This document shows positions 8,316 to 18,388 of a stretch of DNA of 64,000 nt, piece after piece (position 1 is the first letter of the stretch; every line of letters starts with the position of its first letter). The position numbers and the translations under genes are program-made. Source of the stretch: Rhodococcus pseudokoreensis (GTDB lineage Bacteria > Actinomycetota > Actinomycetes > Mycobacteriales > Mycobacteriaceae); contig NZ_CP070619.1 in the NCBI RefSeq assembly GCF_017068395.1, forward strand, positions 2,046,001 to 2,110,000, written 5' to 3'. The notes beneath the pieces were generated by a model. It was not told where the DNA came from. It ran no database searches and worked only from the letters and a program-made list of their open reading frames with translations.

Positions 8316-9845
8316 ATGGCAGTGAAAGCTCCCCTCCCTCGGTCGAGGGGTTCCCTGATCGTCGCGCTGGTCGCGGCGCTGATCGCCGTTCTGGCCCTCT
8401 CCGGGTGTCGCCCACAGTCCACGGGGTTGACAGGGGCAGCGACCGGGCAGTTCGCGATCGGACAGACATCTCCGATCAACAACCTGTCGCCGCACCCGTT
8501 CAGTTCCTCGACTCAGGTGTGGGAGAAGGCGTTGTTCGACACCTTGGTCACGATCGATCCCGATCCGAAACCGAGTTTGGCCCGGACCTGGGAGGTGGCG
8601 GAGGGGTCTCGAACCTACACCTTTCATCTCACCCCCGGCGTCACCTTCACCAATGGCACTCCGTTGACCGCCCAGGTGGTCGTCGACAATTTGCTGTGGG
8701 CCGCCGATCCGGCGCACAAGGTGGCGGGCAATGCCGTGCTCCGGCCCGGCCAACCGATCGCGCTCGATCCGAACACGGTTCAGATTCGTTTCCCGGCACC
8801 CGTTCCGCAGTTGTTGTCCACCCTGGCCGTGGTTCCGATCATCGACCTGACGTCCGATCTCGCGACTCGACCCGTCGGGACCGGCCCCTTCAAGGTTGCC
8901 GAGTTCGTCCCCAATGACCACCTGAACCTGGTCCGCAACGAGAACTACTGGGATGCCACACGTCGGCCATCGATGTCGACGTTCAACGTTCGGGTGTACT
9001 CGGATGTCTCGGCGGCCACCGCGGCACTGAGCAGCGGTCAGATCCAGGCATTGGCATTTCCCCCGTTCGACCAGGTGACGTCGCTCCGCAAGCAGGGAAA
9101 TCGTGTTGTCTCCACCGACGCACCCGGCAATTTCATGATCCGCGTGAACACATCGTCGGGCCCCTTGTCGAACCAGAAGGTTCGCCAAGCTCTGGCGGCG
9201 TCGATCAACCGCGACGCGTTCACGCAGCTCACCGGCGACGGTACGACTCAGCCCAACCGCAGCATTTACCCACCCTCGTCACCGGTGTTTGCACCCGAGG
9301 TCGGGCGGTGCGAGCACGACCTCGCGCACGCCAGGGATCTACTGGTGCAAGCCGGCTACCCCGACGGTCTCGACCTCACGATCGACGTGAGCTCGGTCCG
9401 ACAGCCGGAACAGACCCGGTTCGCTCAGTTCTGGCAGCAGGACCTCGCCGAAATCGGGGTTCGCCTGAAGGTGAAAAATGTTTCGGGAACGGTGTTTTCG
9501 TCCAACATCATCGGTGGACAGTACGAGTTGTCCGCGGACTGGGTCCCCTGGGGTAACGCCGATCCCGCCTTGATCTTCATCACCGCCACGTTCACCCCGG
9601 GCGCCACACTCGAGAAATTCGCCGACCCCGAGTACGCCCGGATCGTCGATGCCGCCCAGACGGAACTCGATCCGGATGACAGGCTGGCCGCCTATCAGCA
9701 GATCAACCGTTACCTCGTCGACCAGGCCTTCGTGATCCCCATCGCTACCAGGCCCTTCCTGTACGCGGTGCGTCCCGGTATCGACTCATTCGACGTGGAT
9801 CCGTTCGGGATGGTCGTCGCGACATCCATCACCAGCGCGGCATGA
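8316..9845 (+). CDS. Dipeptide-type ABC transporter substrate-binding lipoprotein (cassette 1)
   Basis: A 509-residue family 5 extracellular solute-binding protein (DppA/OppA type). It has a basic N-terminus, a hydrophobic signal stretch and a lipobox LALSGC, so it should be lipid-anchored outside the membrane. The body shows family features: SLARTWEV near the start, RPVGTGPFKVAEFVPND in the middle, and NENYWD. The ATG at 8316 has GGAG 5 bases upstream. The permeases and fused ATPase follow directly. Members of this family bind peptides, nickel or oligosaccharides; with a putative glycosidase in the cassette, a sugar-like ligand is plausible. Confidence 0.88.
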   Translation: MAVKAPLPRSRGSLIVALVAALIAVLALSGCRPQSTGLTGAATGQFAIGQTSPINNLSPHPFSSSTQVWEKALFDTLVTIDPDPKPSLARTWEVAEGSRTYTFHLTPGVTFTNGTPLTAQVVVDNLLWAADPAHKVAGNAVLRPGQPIALDPNTVQIRFPAPVPQLLSTLAVVPIIDLTSDLATRPVGTGPFKVAEFVPNDHLNLVRNENYWDATRRPSMSTFNVRVYSDVSAATAALSSGQIQALAFPPFDQVTSLRKQGNRVVSTDAPGNFMIRVNTSSGPLSNQKVRQALAASINRDAFTQLTGDGTTQPNRSIYPPSSPVFAPEVGRCEHDLAHARDLLVQAGYPDGLDLTIDVSSVRQPEQTRFAQFWQQDLAEIGVRLKVKNVSGTVFSSNIIGGQYELSADWVPWGNADPALIFITATFTPGATLEKFADPEYARIVDAAQTELDPDDRLAAYQQINRYLVDQAFVIPIATRPFLYAVRPGIDSFDVDPFGMVVATSITSAA

Positions 9846-9882
9846 CACCGCGCCAATCATCCCGAAAAGAGGTGTGCGCCCA

Positions 9883-10836
9883 ATGCTGAACTTGATCGGT
9901 AAACGGGCCGGCCAGGGCCTGCTCACGATTTTCGCCGCGACGATCCTCATCTTCGCGATCCTGCGTCTGATCCCCGGAGACCCGGCGGTCTCGGTGGCAG
10001 GCCCGGACGCTTCTCCGGCCACGATCGCCGCCGTCCGGGAACAATATGGCCTCGACCGTCCACTGGTGGTGCAGTACGGAATCTGGTTGCAGAACTTACT
10101 GTCTGGCGATCTCGGCAAATCGTTCACGGCGCAGACCTCAGTCTTCTCCCTGATCGAGCCGACGATCGTACCGACCCTCTGGCTGGTCCTCGGCGGGGCC
10201 GTGTTGTCGGTGGCCATCGGTTTCGGATTGGGAATCGCAGCGGCGGTGCCACGACGTCGGGGCATCGATGCCGGCGTCACCGGATTCGCCTCACTTCTCT
10301 ACGGTATGCCGGGTTTCTGGGTCGGATTGCTGTTGATTCTGGTGTTCGGTGTCTCGTTGAAGTGGCTCGCTGTCGGGGGCTTCATCGACCCGATCCACGA
10401 CCCGATCGGCGGTGTGCAATCGCTGATACTGCCGTGGATCGTGCTGGCTATCGGCGTGGGCGGTTCCCTGTCGAAGTTCGTGAGAGCGTCCTACCTGGAG
10501 ATACTCGAGGGTGATCACATCCGGCTCGCTCGCAGCAAGGGCGCCGGGGCTCTGCGAATTGTTCGGGACCACGTGTTCCGCAACGCGCTGGTGCCGATTG
10601 TGACGGTGCTGGGGGTCAGCTTCGCGGGCCTTCTCGGTAGTGCGGTCGTAGTCGAGTCGGTCTTTTCCTGGCCCGGTCTGGGCTCGCTGATGGTGCGGTC
10701 GGTGACCGCCAACGACTATCCGACGGTGCAGGCGGTCCTCCTCATCTATGTCGTGGTCTTCGTGGTCGTCAACTTCTTGGTCGACCTCAGCTACACCCTC
10801 ATTGACCCCCGCATCCGGCTCGGAGGTTCCCGATGA
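9883..10836 (+). CDS. Dipeptide-type ABC transporter permease DppB-like (cassette 1)
   Basis: A 317-residue inner-membrane permease with about six hydrophobic segments. The first follows LIGKRAGQGLLTIFAATILI, and the cytoplasmic coupling loop is visible as RLARSKGAGALRIVRDHVFRNAL. ATG 9883 is chosen with AAGAGG 10 bases upstream rather than the GTG at 9874. It overlaps the next permease gene by the four bases ATGA. It forms the translocation path with the DppC-like subunit and is powered by the fused ATPase. Confidence 0.9.
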   Translation: MLNLIGKRAGQGLLTIFAATILIFAILRLIPGDPAVSVAGPDASPATIAAVREQYGLDRPLVVQYGIWLQNLLSGDLGKSFTAQTSVFSLIEPTIVPTLWLVLGGAVLSVAIGFGLGIAAAVPRRRGIDAGVTGFASLLYGMPGFWVGLLLILVFGVSLKWLAVGGFIDPIHDPIGGVQSLILPWIVLAIGVGGSLSKFVRASYLEILEGDHIRLARSKGAGALRIVRDHVFRNALVPIVTVLGVSFAGLLGSAVVVESVFSWPGLGSLMVRSVTANDYPTVQAVLLIYVVVFVVVNFLVDLSYTLIDPRIRLGGSR

Positions 10837-11846
10837 CAACCAGTTCGATCCCGACGCGGCGCACAGCCCCCACGGAAAGTCCGTTCGGTCCGCGGCGGCG
10901 AGTTGGCCGCGAGACGCTGAAGGCTTTGCTCCGGCAGCCTGCCGGAGCAATCGGGGCTGTGCTGACCGTGTTCTTCGTTGTCATCGCCCTGTTCGCACCT
11001 TGGCTCGCACCCCACCCCCCGCTTCTGGTCGATCCCTTTCAAGCACTGGCCGGTCCCAGTGGTGCTCACTGGCTCGGCACCGACGATCTCGGTCGCGACG
11101 TCCTCAGTCGGCTGTTGTATGGCGTGCGTCCCGCGCTGATCGTCGGCACCGTCGCGGTTCTGGTGGGCGGCTCGATCGGCATCATCCTCGGAGTACTCGC
11201 CGGTTACTACCGCGGCACGTTCGAAGCAGCCGTAATGCGATTGTGCGACATCGTGTTCGCCTTCCCTCTGGTCTTGGTCGGTGTGTGCACGGTCGTCATT
11301 CTCGGTCCGGGGGTGCTTTCCGTCGGCCTCGCGGTCGGAATCGGTACGATGCCGCTATTTGCCCGCCTGGCCCGCGCCGAGACGTTCGAAGAGACCTCCC
11401 GCGACTACATTCAGGCCTCCCGAGGCATGGGCGCGAACACCTCCTGGATCGTGGGCCGGCAGATCCTTCCCAACATCGCAGCCTCGATGGTGGTTCAGAT
11501 GGCCACGGCAATCTCGGTATCGGTCGTCATCGCCTCGTCGCTGGACTTCCTCGGACTCGGCACCCAACCACCGGCGCCGTCCTGGGGAAACATGCTCCAG
11601 GAAAGTCGTTCGTACCTGGCCGTCGCACCCGTGTTCGCGATCGCACCCGGCCTGATCCTGACGGTCTTCGTGCTCGCGGTGAACATGCTCGCCGCCGGCC
11701 TCACCAATGCACTCGACCCCCGCATCCGCACCAAGCTCGTCGGACAGCGCCGCCCGTCGGCTCGCCGCCGAGGGGCCACCGCGGTGCCGGTACCTGCCAT
11801 GGCAGCCGCCACCGATTCCCTGACGAAGGGCGACGACGTTGTTTGA
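10833..11846 (+). CDS. Dipeptide-type ABC transporter permease DppC-like (cassette 1)
   Basis: A 337-residue permease of the DppC class: a short cytoplasmic N-terminus, a first membrane helix near residue 40, the typical HWLGTDDLGRDVLSRLLYG segment, and a coupling loop ETSRDYIQASRGMGANTSWI. The start overlaps the DppB stop (ATGA) and the end overlaps the ATPase start by 8 bases, so translation of the three is coupled. Confidence 0.9.
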   Translation: MTTSSIPTRRTAPTESPFGPRRRVGRETLKALLRQPAGAIGAVLTVFFVVIALFAPWLAPHPPLLVDPFQALAGPSGAHWLGTDDLGRDVLSRLLYGVRPALIVGTVAVLVGGSIGIILGVLAGYYRGTFEAAVMRLCDIVFAFPLVLVGVCTVVILGPGVLSVGLAVGIGTMPLFARLARAETFEETSRDYIQASRGMGANTSWIVGRQILPNIAASMVVQMATAISVSVVIASSLDFLGLGTQPPAPSWGNMLQESRSYLAVAPVFAIAPGLILTVFVLAVNMLAAGLTNALDPRIRTKLVGQRRPSARRRGATAVPVPAMAAATDSLTKGDDVV

Positions 11847-13983
11847 ACCATCGCTATCGAACCTGACCGTCCTCGAGCACACAGAAGCCGACCCCGACGC
11901 ATCATCGGGACCGTTGCTCGAAGTCCGCGGTCTTCGTACCGAACTCGACACCGAGGCCGGCGTCGTCACCGCCGTCAGCGGAGTCGACCTCACTGTCGGG
12001 CCGGGCGAAGCACTCGGCATCGTTGGTGAATCGGGGTGCGGAAAGAGTATGACCGCGTTCTCGATCGCCGGGCTCCTGCCTCCGAACGGTCGGGTATCGG
12101 AAGGTCATATTCGATTCGACGGACGCGACCTGACGACTCTGAACGAGCGGGAACTGCGAAGAATCCGCGGCAAGGACATCGGGGTCGTCTTCCAAGACCC
12201 CCTCACCGCGCTGAACCCGACGATGACCATCTTCGACCAGGTCGCCGAGCCGCTTCGGTTGCACACCGATCTCAATCGCAGCGAGATCCGTGAACGTGTC
12301 ATCGACACGATGACACTGGTTGGAATTCCGGATCCTGCCAATCGGCTGCGCAGCTATCCCCATCAGTTGTCCGGCGGGCTGCGCCAGCGGGTAGCGATCG
12401 GAATCGCGCTGGTGTGTCGGCCGAAGCTTCTGATCGCCGACGAACCGACAACCGCGCTCGACGTGACAATCCAGCGGCAAATTCTGCTCCTCATCGACCG
12501 TTTGCGTCGCCAACTGTCGATGTCGGTCATCCTCATCACCCACGACCTGGGCGTGATCGCAGGGCATGCCGATCGGGTCGTGGTCATGTACGCCGGCGGG
12601 GTCGCTGAAACCGCTCCGACCAGTGAACTCTTCCGCAACCCGCGGCACCGCTACACCGAAGGGCTGTTCGCAGCCCTGCCCGACCGAGTGACCGGCGCCG
12701 ATCAACCACTGCGATCCATCCCCGGGACACCCCCCAACCTGCTCGACCCACCACCTGGCTGCCGCTTCGCACCACGTTGCCCGCAAGCCTCGGCGGACTG
12801 CACGCAAACACATTCGACACTCGTCGAGACGACGCCACTGCATCTGCACGCCTGCATCCACCCGGTAGAAACCGATGTCACGAACCAGACCCACCACTCC
12901 CCCGCGACCTCGCGACGACCCGCGGCAAACACGACCCACCACCCGGCGATACCAGCACTACAGCTCGAGCACGTCGTCAAGGACTACCTCGGGCCAGGTG
13001 GCGGATTGTTCACCAAACATCGTGGCCGAGTCAGCGCCGTCGCAGACGTGTCCCTGACCGTGCCCGCCGGCGAAACATTCGGACTCGTCGGGGAATCGGG
13101 CTGCGGCAAGTCCACACTCGCCCGGATGATGGTCGCCCTCGAAGAACCGACGTCCGGACGAATCCTGGTGTCGGGCGCGGATCTGACATCGCTGGGAGGT
13201 CGAGAGCTGCGCCGCAGGCGCCGCGATGTGCACCTGATGTTCCAGGACCCGTCCGGGTCGATGAACGGGCGCCGACGCGGACTGGAACTGCTGCGGGAGC
13301 CCTTCGCCGTGCAGGGAATCGGGGAACGTGGCAGCCAGAATCTCTCCATCGCCGAGCTCTTCGACATGGTCGGGCTTCCCCGCGCCATGGCGGACCGCTA
13401 CCCGCACGAACTGTCCGGAGGACAACGACAGCGCCTCGCGTTGGCCCGAGCGCTGGCGCTGGGACCGAAGGTGGTCGTTGCCGACGAGCCCGTCTCCGCG
13501 CTCGATGTGTCGATCCAAGCGCAGATCCTCAACCTGATGAAGGACCTGCAACGCGAGCGCGGCCTCAGCTACGTCTTCGTCTCGCATGACCTTTCAGTGG
13601 TGCAGTACATTTCGCACACGATCGGGGTCATGTACCTCGGCAAGTTGGTCGAGGTCGGTGCCGCCGCGACGATCTACTCAGCCCCCGCCCATCCGTATAC
13701 GCGTGCCCTACTCGACTCGGCTCCCGTCGCCGACCCGGATCGCACGATCTCCGCCGAGGCGATCGTCGGCGATCTACCGTCGGCGACCAACCCGCCTTCG
13801 GGCTGCCGGTTCCGCAAACGCTGCCCCCTTGCACAGGACGTGTGTGCTCAACAGGAACCTCTGCTGCGCGAAGTCATACCGGGACAACGGGTGGCCTGCC
13901 ACTTCCCGCTCACCACCCCTGCGGCACGCATCCCGACCGACGTAGAGATGCCGTCCTTCCAGCAGAGTCGGATGCAACCGTGA
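11839..13983 (+). CDS. Fused DppD-DppF type ABC transporter ATPase (cassette 1)
   Basis: A 714-residue protein holding two complete ABC ATPase domains in one chain. The first has Walker A GESGCGKS, signature LSGGLRQR and Walker [13 protein letters not shown]; the second has [16 protein letters not shown] and [12 protein letters not shown]. Each ends in the Cys-rich oligopeptide/dipeptide tail ([11 protein letters not shown] and [11 protein letters not shown]), which usually binds an iron-sulfur cluster. In most dipeptide importers these are two proteins. The linker, about residues 345-375, is Thr/Pro/His rich. The start codon is TTG at 11839, overlapping the permease by 8 bases. Confidence 0.9.
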   Translation: MFEPSLSNLTVLEHTEADPDASSGPLLEVRGLRTELDTEAGVVTAVSGVDLTVGPGEALGIVGESGCGKSMTAFSIAGLLPPNGRVSEGHIRFDGRDLTTLNERELRRIRGKDIGVVFQDPLTALNPTMTIFDQVAEPLRLHTDLNRSEIRERVIDTMTLVGIPDPANRLRSYPHQLSGGLRQRVAIGIALVCRPKLLIADEPTTALDVTIQRQILLLIDRLRRQLSMSVILITHDLGVIAGHADRVVVMYAGGVAETAPTSELFRNPRHRYTEGLFAALPDRVTGADQPLRSIPGTPPNLLDPPPGCRFAPRCPQASADCTQTHSTLVETTPLHLHACIHPVETDVTNQTHHSPATSRRPAANTTHHPAIPALQLEHVVKDYLGPGGGLFTKHRGRVSAVADVSLTVPAGETFGLVGESGCGKSTLARMMVALEEPTSGRILVSGADLTSLGGRELRRRRRDVHLMFQDPSGSMNGRRRGLELLREPFAVQGIGERGSQNLSIAELFDMVGLPRAMADRYPHELSGGQRQRLALARALALGPKVVVADEPVSALDVSIQAQILNLMKDLQRERGLSYVFVSHDLSVVQYISHTIGVMYLGKLVEVGAAATIYSAPAHPYTRALLDSAPVADPDRTISAEAIVGDLPSATNPPSGCRFRKRCPLAQDVCAQQEPLLREVIPGQRVACHFPLTTPAARIPTDVEMPSFQQSRMQP

Positions 13984-14876
13984 CCGAGCCGCTCACCCAG
14001 CCCGCGCCGCTGCGCCACCTCGGGCCGACCACTACCCTGCGCGCGTTGTCGTTGGTCCGCACCGGGGAAATCGTTCCCCTGAATCGAAGCCTCGACGAGC
14101 CACCTCTGGTTGACCCGCCAGTGGGGCGGCCTCCGCTGCAGCACATCGCGCGCATGCATAACAATGTGCGGCCCCGATCGGACGGCTCGCATGTCGTCGT
14201 CAACGACGACGTCATCACGGTCGCGATGCAGGGAACCAGCCACTGGGACGCATTAGCCCACTGGGGTGCGATCGAGCCCACGGACGATCACGTGTTTTTT
14301 GGCGGCCGGACGATGACGGAGACCCACCCCGAATTCGGAGCCAAGACACTGGGAATCGACCTGATCGCCGGTGGAGTGGTTACCCGCGGGCTCGTCCTCG
14401 ACATGGTCGCCTTCCTGGCCGGCGATGATGCCGACTATCTGCCCGATGGCCGCGACGTGACTCGCAGGGACGTCGAGGCCTATCTCGCCCATCACCAACT
14501 GACCCCCGAACCAGGTGATGCCGTCGTGCTGTTCACCGGCTTCGAGGCGCGGCAACGGTCGGGCGCCTTCCTGCGGGAGGCTGGGCAGGCGATCGCACCT
14601 GGTTTCACGCTCGACACACTCGACTTGTGGGCCGACACCGAGGTCTTCGCGTTGGTCAGTGACAACCCGTCGGTCGAGCCGATCCCGATGCCGGAAGGGC
14701 GGTTCCACACGGTAGCCCTCAAGCATCTGGGCATTCACCTGGGTGAACTGTGGGCGCTCGAAGAACTGGTCAGACGCGCCCGAGACGCGGGCAGATACGA
14801 GTTCGCCCTGATCAGCGTGCCCCTGAACGTTCGCGGTGCATTCGGATCTCCAGCCAACGCAATCGCGGTCCTGTGA
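13980..14876 (+). CDS. Cyclase-family (kynurenine formamidase-like) metal-dependent hydrolase
   Basis: A 298-residue PF04199-type protein. The metal-binding signature appears as GTSHWDALAHWG, the counterpart of the family HGGTHxDxPxH. Relatives hydrolyse N-formylkynurenine, isatin or cyclic esters and amides. The GTG at 13980 overlaps the ATPase stop (GTGA), so it belongs to the transporter operon. In this setting it may open a lactone or remove an acyl or amide group from the imported compound; that is inference, as no tryptophan pathway gene is nearby. Confidence 0.78.
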   Translation: MTEPLTQPAPLRHLGPTTTLRALSLVRTGEIVPLNRSLDEPPLVDPPVGRPPLQHIARMHNNVRPRSDGSHVVVNDDVITVAMQGTSHWDALAHWGAIEPTDDHVFFGGRTMTETHPEFGAKTLGIDLIAGGVVTRGLVLDMVAFLAGDDADYLPDGRDVTRRDVEAYLAHHQLTPEPGDAVVLFTGFEARQRSGAFLREAGQAIAPGFTLDTLDLWADTEVFALVSDNPSVEPIPMPEGRFHTVALKHLGIHLGELWALEELVRRARDAGRYEFALISVPLNVRGAFGSPANAIAVL

Positions 14877-14919
14877 TCGCGCCATCCGCACAGCCGTACC
14901 AACAGAAAGGCCACCACAC

Positions 14920-17007
14920 ATGACGAATATCGCCGAGCCGGAACTGGTCTCCACCTCTGCCCGACGCGCCCAGGCGGCCGCATCGACGGACACAACCGGG
15001 CATAACCTGTGGTGGAAGGACCCATTCCAGATGTTCCAGACGAACATCCGGGAGATCGATGCGAGCTTGGACGTCGAGCGGACCCTCGACCAGATCCAGG
15101 AATACGGCGCAAACGCCTGGCTGATCAGTGTCGGCGGCATCATCTCCAACTATCCGACGCAGCTTCACCACCAGAGCCCGAATCCTGTTCTTGACCAACG
15201 ACAGTCCGGCGACCTCCTCGGAGATGCCCTGATCGCAGCGCACCGTCGCGGCGTCCGCGTCCTCGCTCGCATGGATTTCTCCAAAGTGGCCCGGCCGATC
15301 GCCGAAGCGAACCCCGAGTGGAGCTACATCGCCCCGGACGGCTCCCGCCAGGTCTACAACGGCCTGACCAGTGTGTGCCCGAGCGGCGCCTACTACCAGG
15401 AAAAACTGTTCGAGGTCATCGGCGAGATCCTCGACTCATACGACGTCGACGGGTTCTTCTTCAACTGGATGACTTACAACGAAGTCGACTACGCCAAACG
15501 GTACCGGGGGGTGTGCCAGTGCCTGCCCTGCCAGTCGGCATTCGCTCCGCAGCTCGGGGGAATGTTGCCGACGGGACCGGACTCTCCCGGATATACCCAC
15601 TGGCAGCGGCTGAGCAATGACGCGATGGATCGGCTCCTGGGGCGGGTGCGCGAGTTCATCGCGGCTCGCCGTCCGGAGGCGCCGTTGGTGATGGGGGACA
15701 CCGCGGACATCGTCTTCCACGAGGCGAACAACGCGATCGGCCGGTCACTGTGGCCGCACCAGACCTCCGAATGGGTCAGTGTGGCTCGCAGCTACCGACC
15801 GGATGTTCCGGTATTGGTCAACTCGGTGGCGTTCCTGGACATGCCGTATCGGCTGGTCAGCGAGGAGCCGCGCATGTTCGAGCAGTATCTCCTGCAGGCC
15901 GCCACTCGCGGGGCGATTCCCTCGACGTACATCATGGGCACCCAAGACGACTTCGACTACGACTGCTTGGCAGCCGGATCGGGTGTGACCCGCTTCCACC
16001 GCGACCATCCGGAGGTCTATACCCGCCTGGTTCCGGCTGCGAGTACCGCCATCGTGCGACCGGACCCGCTCAAGCCGGGCGGATCCGACCCGGCTCACGC
16101 CGAATCCGAGTTCCAGGGGGCATGGACGGCGCTACTCGAGCGTCACATTCCTTTCGATGCGCTACCGGAGATCCGTCTTGCCGAGCTCGGCGCATCTGGT
16201 GAACTCGATCGGTACGCGCTGCTGGTGCTGCCCGATCTCGGTGTCCTGGATTCCTCGACCGCGAGGGAGCTTGACGCATACGTCGAGCGAGGTGGTGCCC
16301 TGCTGATCATCGGGGCGACGGGGTTGGACACCGACCGGTCTCAGCTGGCCTCGAGCGGGGTGGCCGAACGGCTGGTCACTATGGACACCCCCGAAACGAC
16401 TTGGTCTTCCGCCGTCGTGCGCCACGATTCCGTGGGTGCGGCCGCATCGCCGTTGCCGATCTTGGGTGCCTTCCATGTGGTTCGCGCGAAAGCTCAGGCG
16501 ACAGCTGAAATGTCGGTCCTCTCCCGGGCACCGTACGGGCCACCGGAAAAATGCTACGGGCATCTCCCTGTGGATCATCCCGCGTGGCTCGAGTTCGCAC
16601 ACGGACACGGTCGAACCATCGCACTCCCGTGGACCCCTGGCCGCGCTTATCGGGAAGTGGGCCTCGGCGGGTTGGGCGATGTCCTTGCAGATGCCGCGCG
16701 CGAGCTGCTGGGGGGTCGACTCGAGGTCGAGACTGACCTGCCCGCGCAGGTGGAGGTTGTCGTGGGCCGCTCGGCCACCGGCATGGTGATCCACCTGCGC
16801 AACCTCACCGGGCTCCGGCACCAGTCGTTCGGTGACCCCGTCACGATCAAGGCGGGTCATCGCCTCACTCTGCGGAACGGCGAGATCCAATCGGTTCGCG
16901 CTCTGGTGGCTGGCGCGGATCTACATCCCGAGTCGTCGTCGGAGGGCGCGGCAGTCACCGTGGCCTTGCCGGAGATCGGCCTGTTCGAAGTTCTGACTCT
17001 CACGTGA
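14920..17007 (+). CDS. GHL6-like putative glycoside hydrolase with beta-galactosidase-type trimerisation domain (cassette 1)
   Basis: A 695-residue protein. Residues about 30-330 look like a TIM barrel of the hypothetical glycosyl hydrolase 6 type: NAWLISVGGIISNYPTQ, GVRVLARMDFSKVA, VDGFFFNWMTYNEVDY, then a CQCLPC cysteine cluster. Residues about 370-560 resemble the flavodoxin-like trimerisation domain of GH42 enzymes (DRYALLVLPDLGVLD, YVERGGALLIIGATG). No signal peptide is seen, so it should act inside the cell on imported material. A second, diverged copy lies at 25774 in the parallel cassette. Enzymatic activity is inferred from fold resemblance; the substrate is unknown. Confidence 0.68.
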   Translation: MTNIAEPELVSTSARRAQAAASTDTTGHNLWWKDPFQMFQTNIREIDASLDVERTLDQIQEYGANAWLISVGGIISNYPTQLHHQSPNPVLDQRQSGDLLGDALIAAHRRGVRVLARMDFSKVARPIAEANPEWSYIAPDGSRQVYNGLTSVCPSGAYYQEKLFEVIGEILDSYDVDGFFFNWMTYNEVDYAKRYRGVCQCLPCQSAFAPQLGGMLPTGPDSPGYTHWQRLSNDAMDRLLGRVREFIAARRPEAPLVMGDTADIVFHEANNAIGRSLWPHQTSEWVSVARSYRPDVPVLVNSVAFLDMPYRLVSEEPRMFEQYLLQAATRGAIPSTYIMGTQDDFDYDCLAAGSGVTRFHRDHPEVYTRLVPAASTAIVRPDPLKPGGSDPAHAESEFQGAWTALLERHIPFDALPEIRLAELGASGELDRYALLVLPDLGVLDSSTARELDAYVERGGALLIIGATGLDTDRSQLASSGVAERLVTMDTPETTWSSAVVRHDSVGAAASPLPILGAFHVVRAKAQATAEMSVLSRAPYGPPEKCYGHLPVDHPAWLEFAHGHGRTIALPWTPGRAYREVGLGGLGDVLADAARELLGGRLEVETDLPAQVEVVVGRSATGMVIHLRNLTGLRHQSFGDPVTIKAGHRLTLRNGEIQSVRALVAGADLHPESSSEGAAVTVALPEIGLFEVLTLT

Positions 17008-17070
17008 GCGAGTGGAAGCGAATTCTCATGACCCAATGGGTGTTACCGAGCGTCTCTGGAACGGTGCGAC

Positions 17071-18246
17071 ATGGCTGAGTCGCTGCGGATACTCATCGCC
17101 CCGGACAAATTCAAGGGAACATTGACAGCCGTCGACGCCGCCTCGGCCATTGCGTCCGGGATCTGTGCGGTGATGCCTGACGCCGTCGTCCAGGAACTCC
17201 CCATCGCCGATGGCGGGGAAGGGACCGTCGATGTCGTCGACGCCGCCGGCGGACTGCGGCATTCGTGCAGCGTCAAAGGCCCTGTTGGCGGGGTGTTCCG
17301 AGCGGACTGGGCAAGCATCGGCGGCTGGGCGGTTGTCGAGCTCGCCGCGGCGTGCGGGCTACAACTTCTGGAGCCGAGCATCGAGACCGCGCGCCTGGCG
17401 AACACCGAAGGCGCCGGGGAGATGATCCTCGATGCCCTGGACCAGGGGTTTCGCCGGATCGCCCTCGGGCTCGGTGGATCGGCGAGCACCGATGGTGGCA
17501 CCGGGCTGCTTCATGCACTCGGTGCCCGGTTTCTCGGTCCTGATGGCCGGGAGATCACACCCAATGGGGCGAACCTGCGCTCGATCACCGAGGTCGATCT
17601 CGCCGGACTCGACACTCGACTGGGGGAGGCGGAGATCGTGGCATGTTGCGATGTCGAGGCTCCGCTGCTCGGTCTCACGGGTGCGGCAGCGGTCTACGGC
17701 CCGCAGAAGGGTGCGGATTTTGCCACGGTGGCGGAGTTGGACGCCGGCTTGGCAAACCTCGCCACGGCGCTGCGGGACAGGACCGGCCGGGACGCGGCTT
17801 CGATCGCCTGGGGCGGCGCGGCGGGCGGTGTCGCCGGGGGACTCTACGCCGCGCTCGGATCACGGTTCGAGTCTGGTTTCGACCGGGTTGCAGATCTTCT
17901 CGACCTCGATCGCCGGCTCGACCACACTGATCTGGTGGTCGTCGGTGAGGGCAGACTCGATCACCAGTCGATCACCGGCAAGGCGCCGATCGCACTCGCC
18001 CGGCGGGCCCGCGCACGCTCCATCCCGGTGCTCGCGGTCGTCGGCGAACTCACGGTCGACGAACACAGCCTGGCCGCGAACGGCATCAGTGTCGCGGCCA
18101 GCACCCTGGCGGAGGCGGGATCGGCTGCGGCGGCGGTAACCGAACCAGCGCTGTGGGTCACTCGCGCAGCCCAGACAGCGATCCGCCATCATCTCGCCGG
18201 CGATCACCACATGGGTGTCGCGGAAGTGGCGCAGACGTGGTCGTGA
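17071..18246 (+). CDS. glxK: Glycerate kinase (GarK/GlxK type)
   Basis: A 391-residue glycerate kinase that phosphorylates D-glycerate, by family precedent to 2-phosphoglycerate, which enters lower glycolysis. Family markers are the start LRILIAPDKFKGTLTA, PIADGGEGTVD, the glycine-rich LGLGGSASTDGGTG, and VVGEGRLDHQSITGKAP. It follows the GHL6-like gene by 63 bases. Together with the GarR-type reductase and the hydroxypyruvate isomerase-like protein it completes a route from hydroxypyruvate to glycolysis. Confidence 0.93.
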   Translation: MAESLRILIAPDKFKGTLTAVDAASAIASGICAVMPDAVVQELPIADGGEGTVDVVDAAGGLRHSCSVKGPVGGVFRADWASIGGWAVVELAAACGLQLLEPSIETARLANTEGAGEMILDALDQGFRRIALGLGGSASTDGGTGLLHALGARFLGPDGREITPNGANLRSITEVDLAGLDTRLGEAEIVACCDVEAPLLGLTGAAAVYGPQKGADFATVAELDAGLANLATALRDRTGRDAASIAWGGAAGGVAGGLYAALGSRFESGFDRVADLLDLDRRLDHTDLVVVGEGRLDHQSITGKAPIALARRARARSIPVLAVVGELTVDEHSLAANGISVAASTLAEAGSAAAAVTEPALWVTRAAQTAIRHHLAGDHHMGVAEVAQTWS

Positions 18247-18388
18247 CCCGGATCAGCGCTGGATACCTGTGTGGTCTGGATGCCGGCGGACGGCGTCGGC
18301 CGTGGGGGCTCCGTTCACACTCGGGGTGTGGACGCCTTGGGCTCGTGTCAGGCGATAGCGTCGGCATCCGGGGCGGGCGACGGCCGAA

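Noticed and set aside
13980..14876. Kynurenine formamidase of tryptophan breakdown
   Set aside because: The fold fits, but no kynureninase or dioxygenase gene is nearby; the gene is translationally coupled to the transporter, so only the family name is given.
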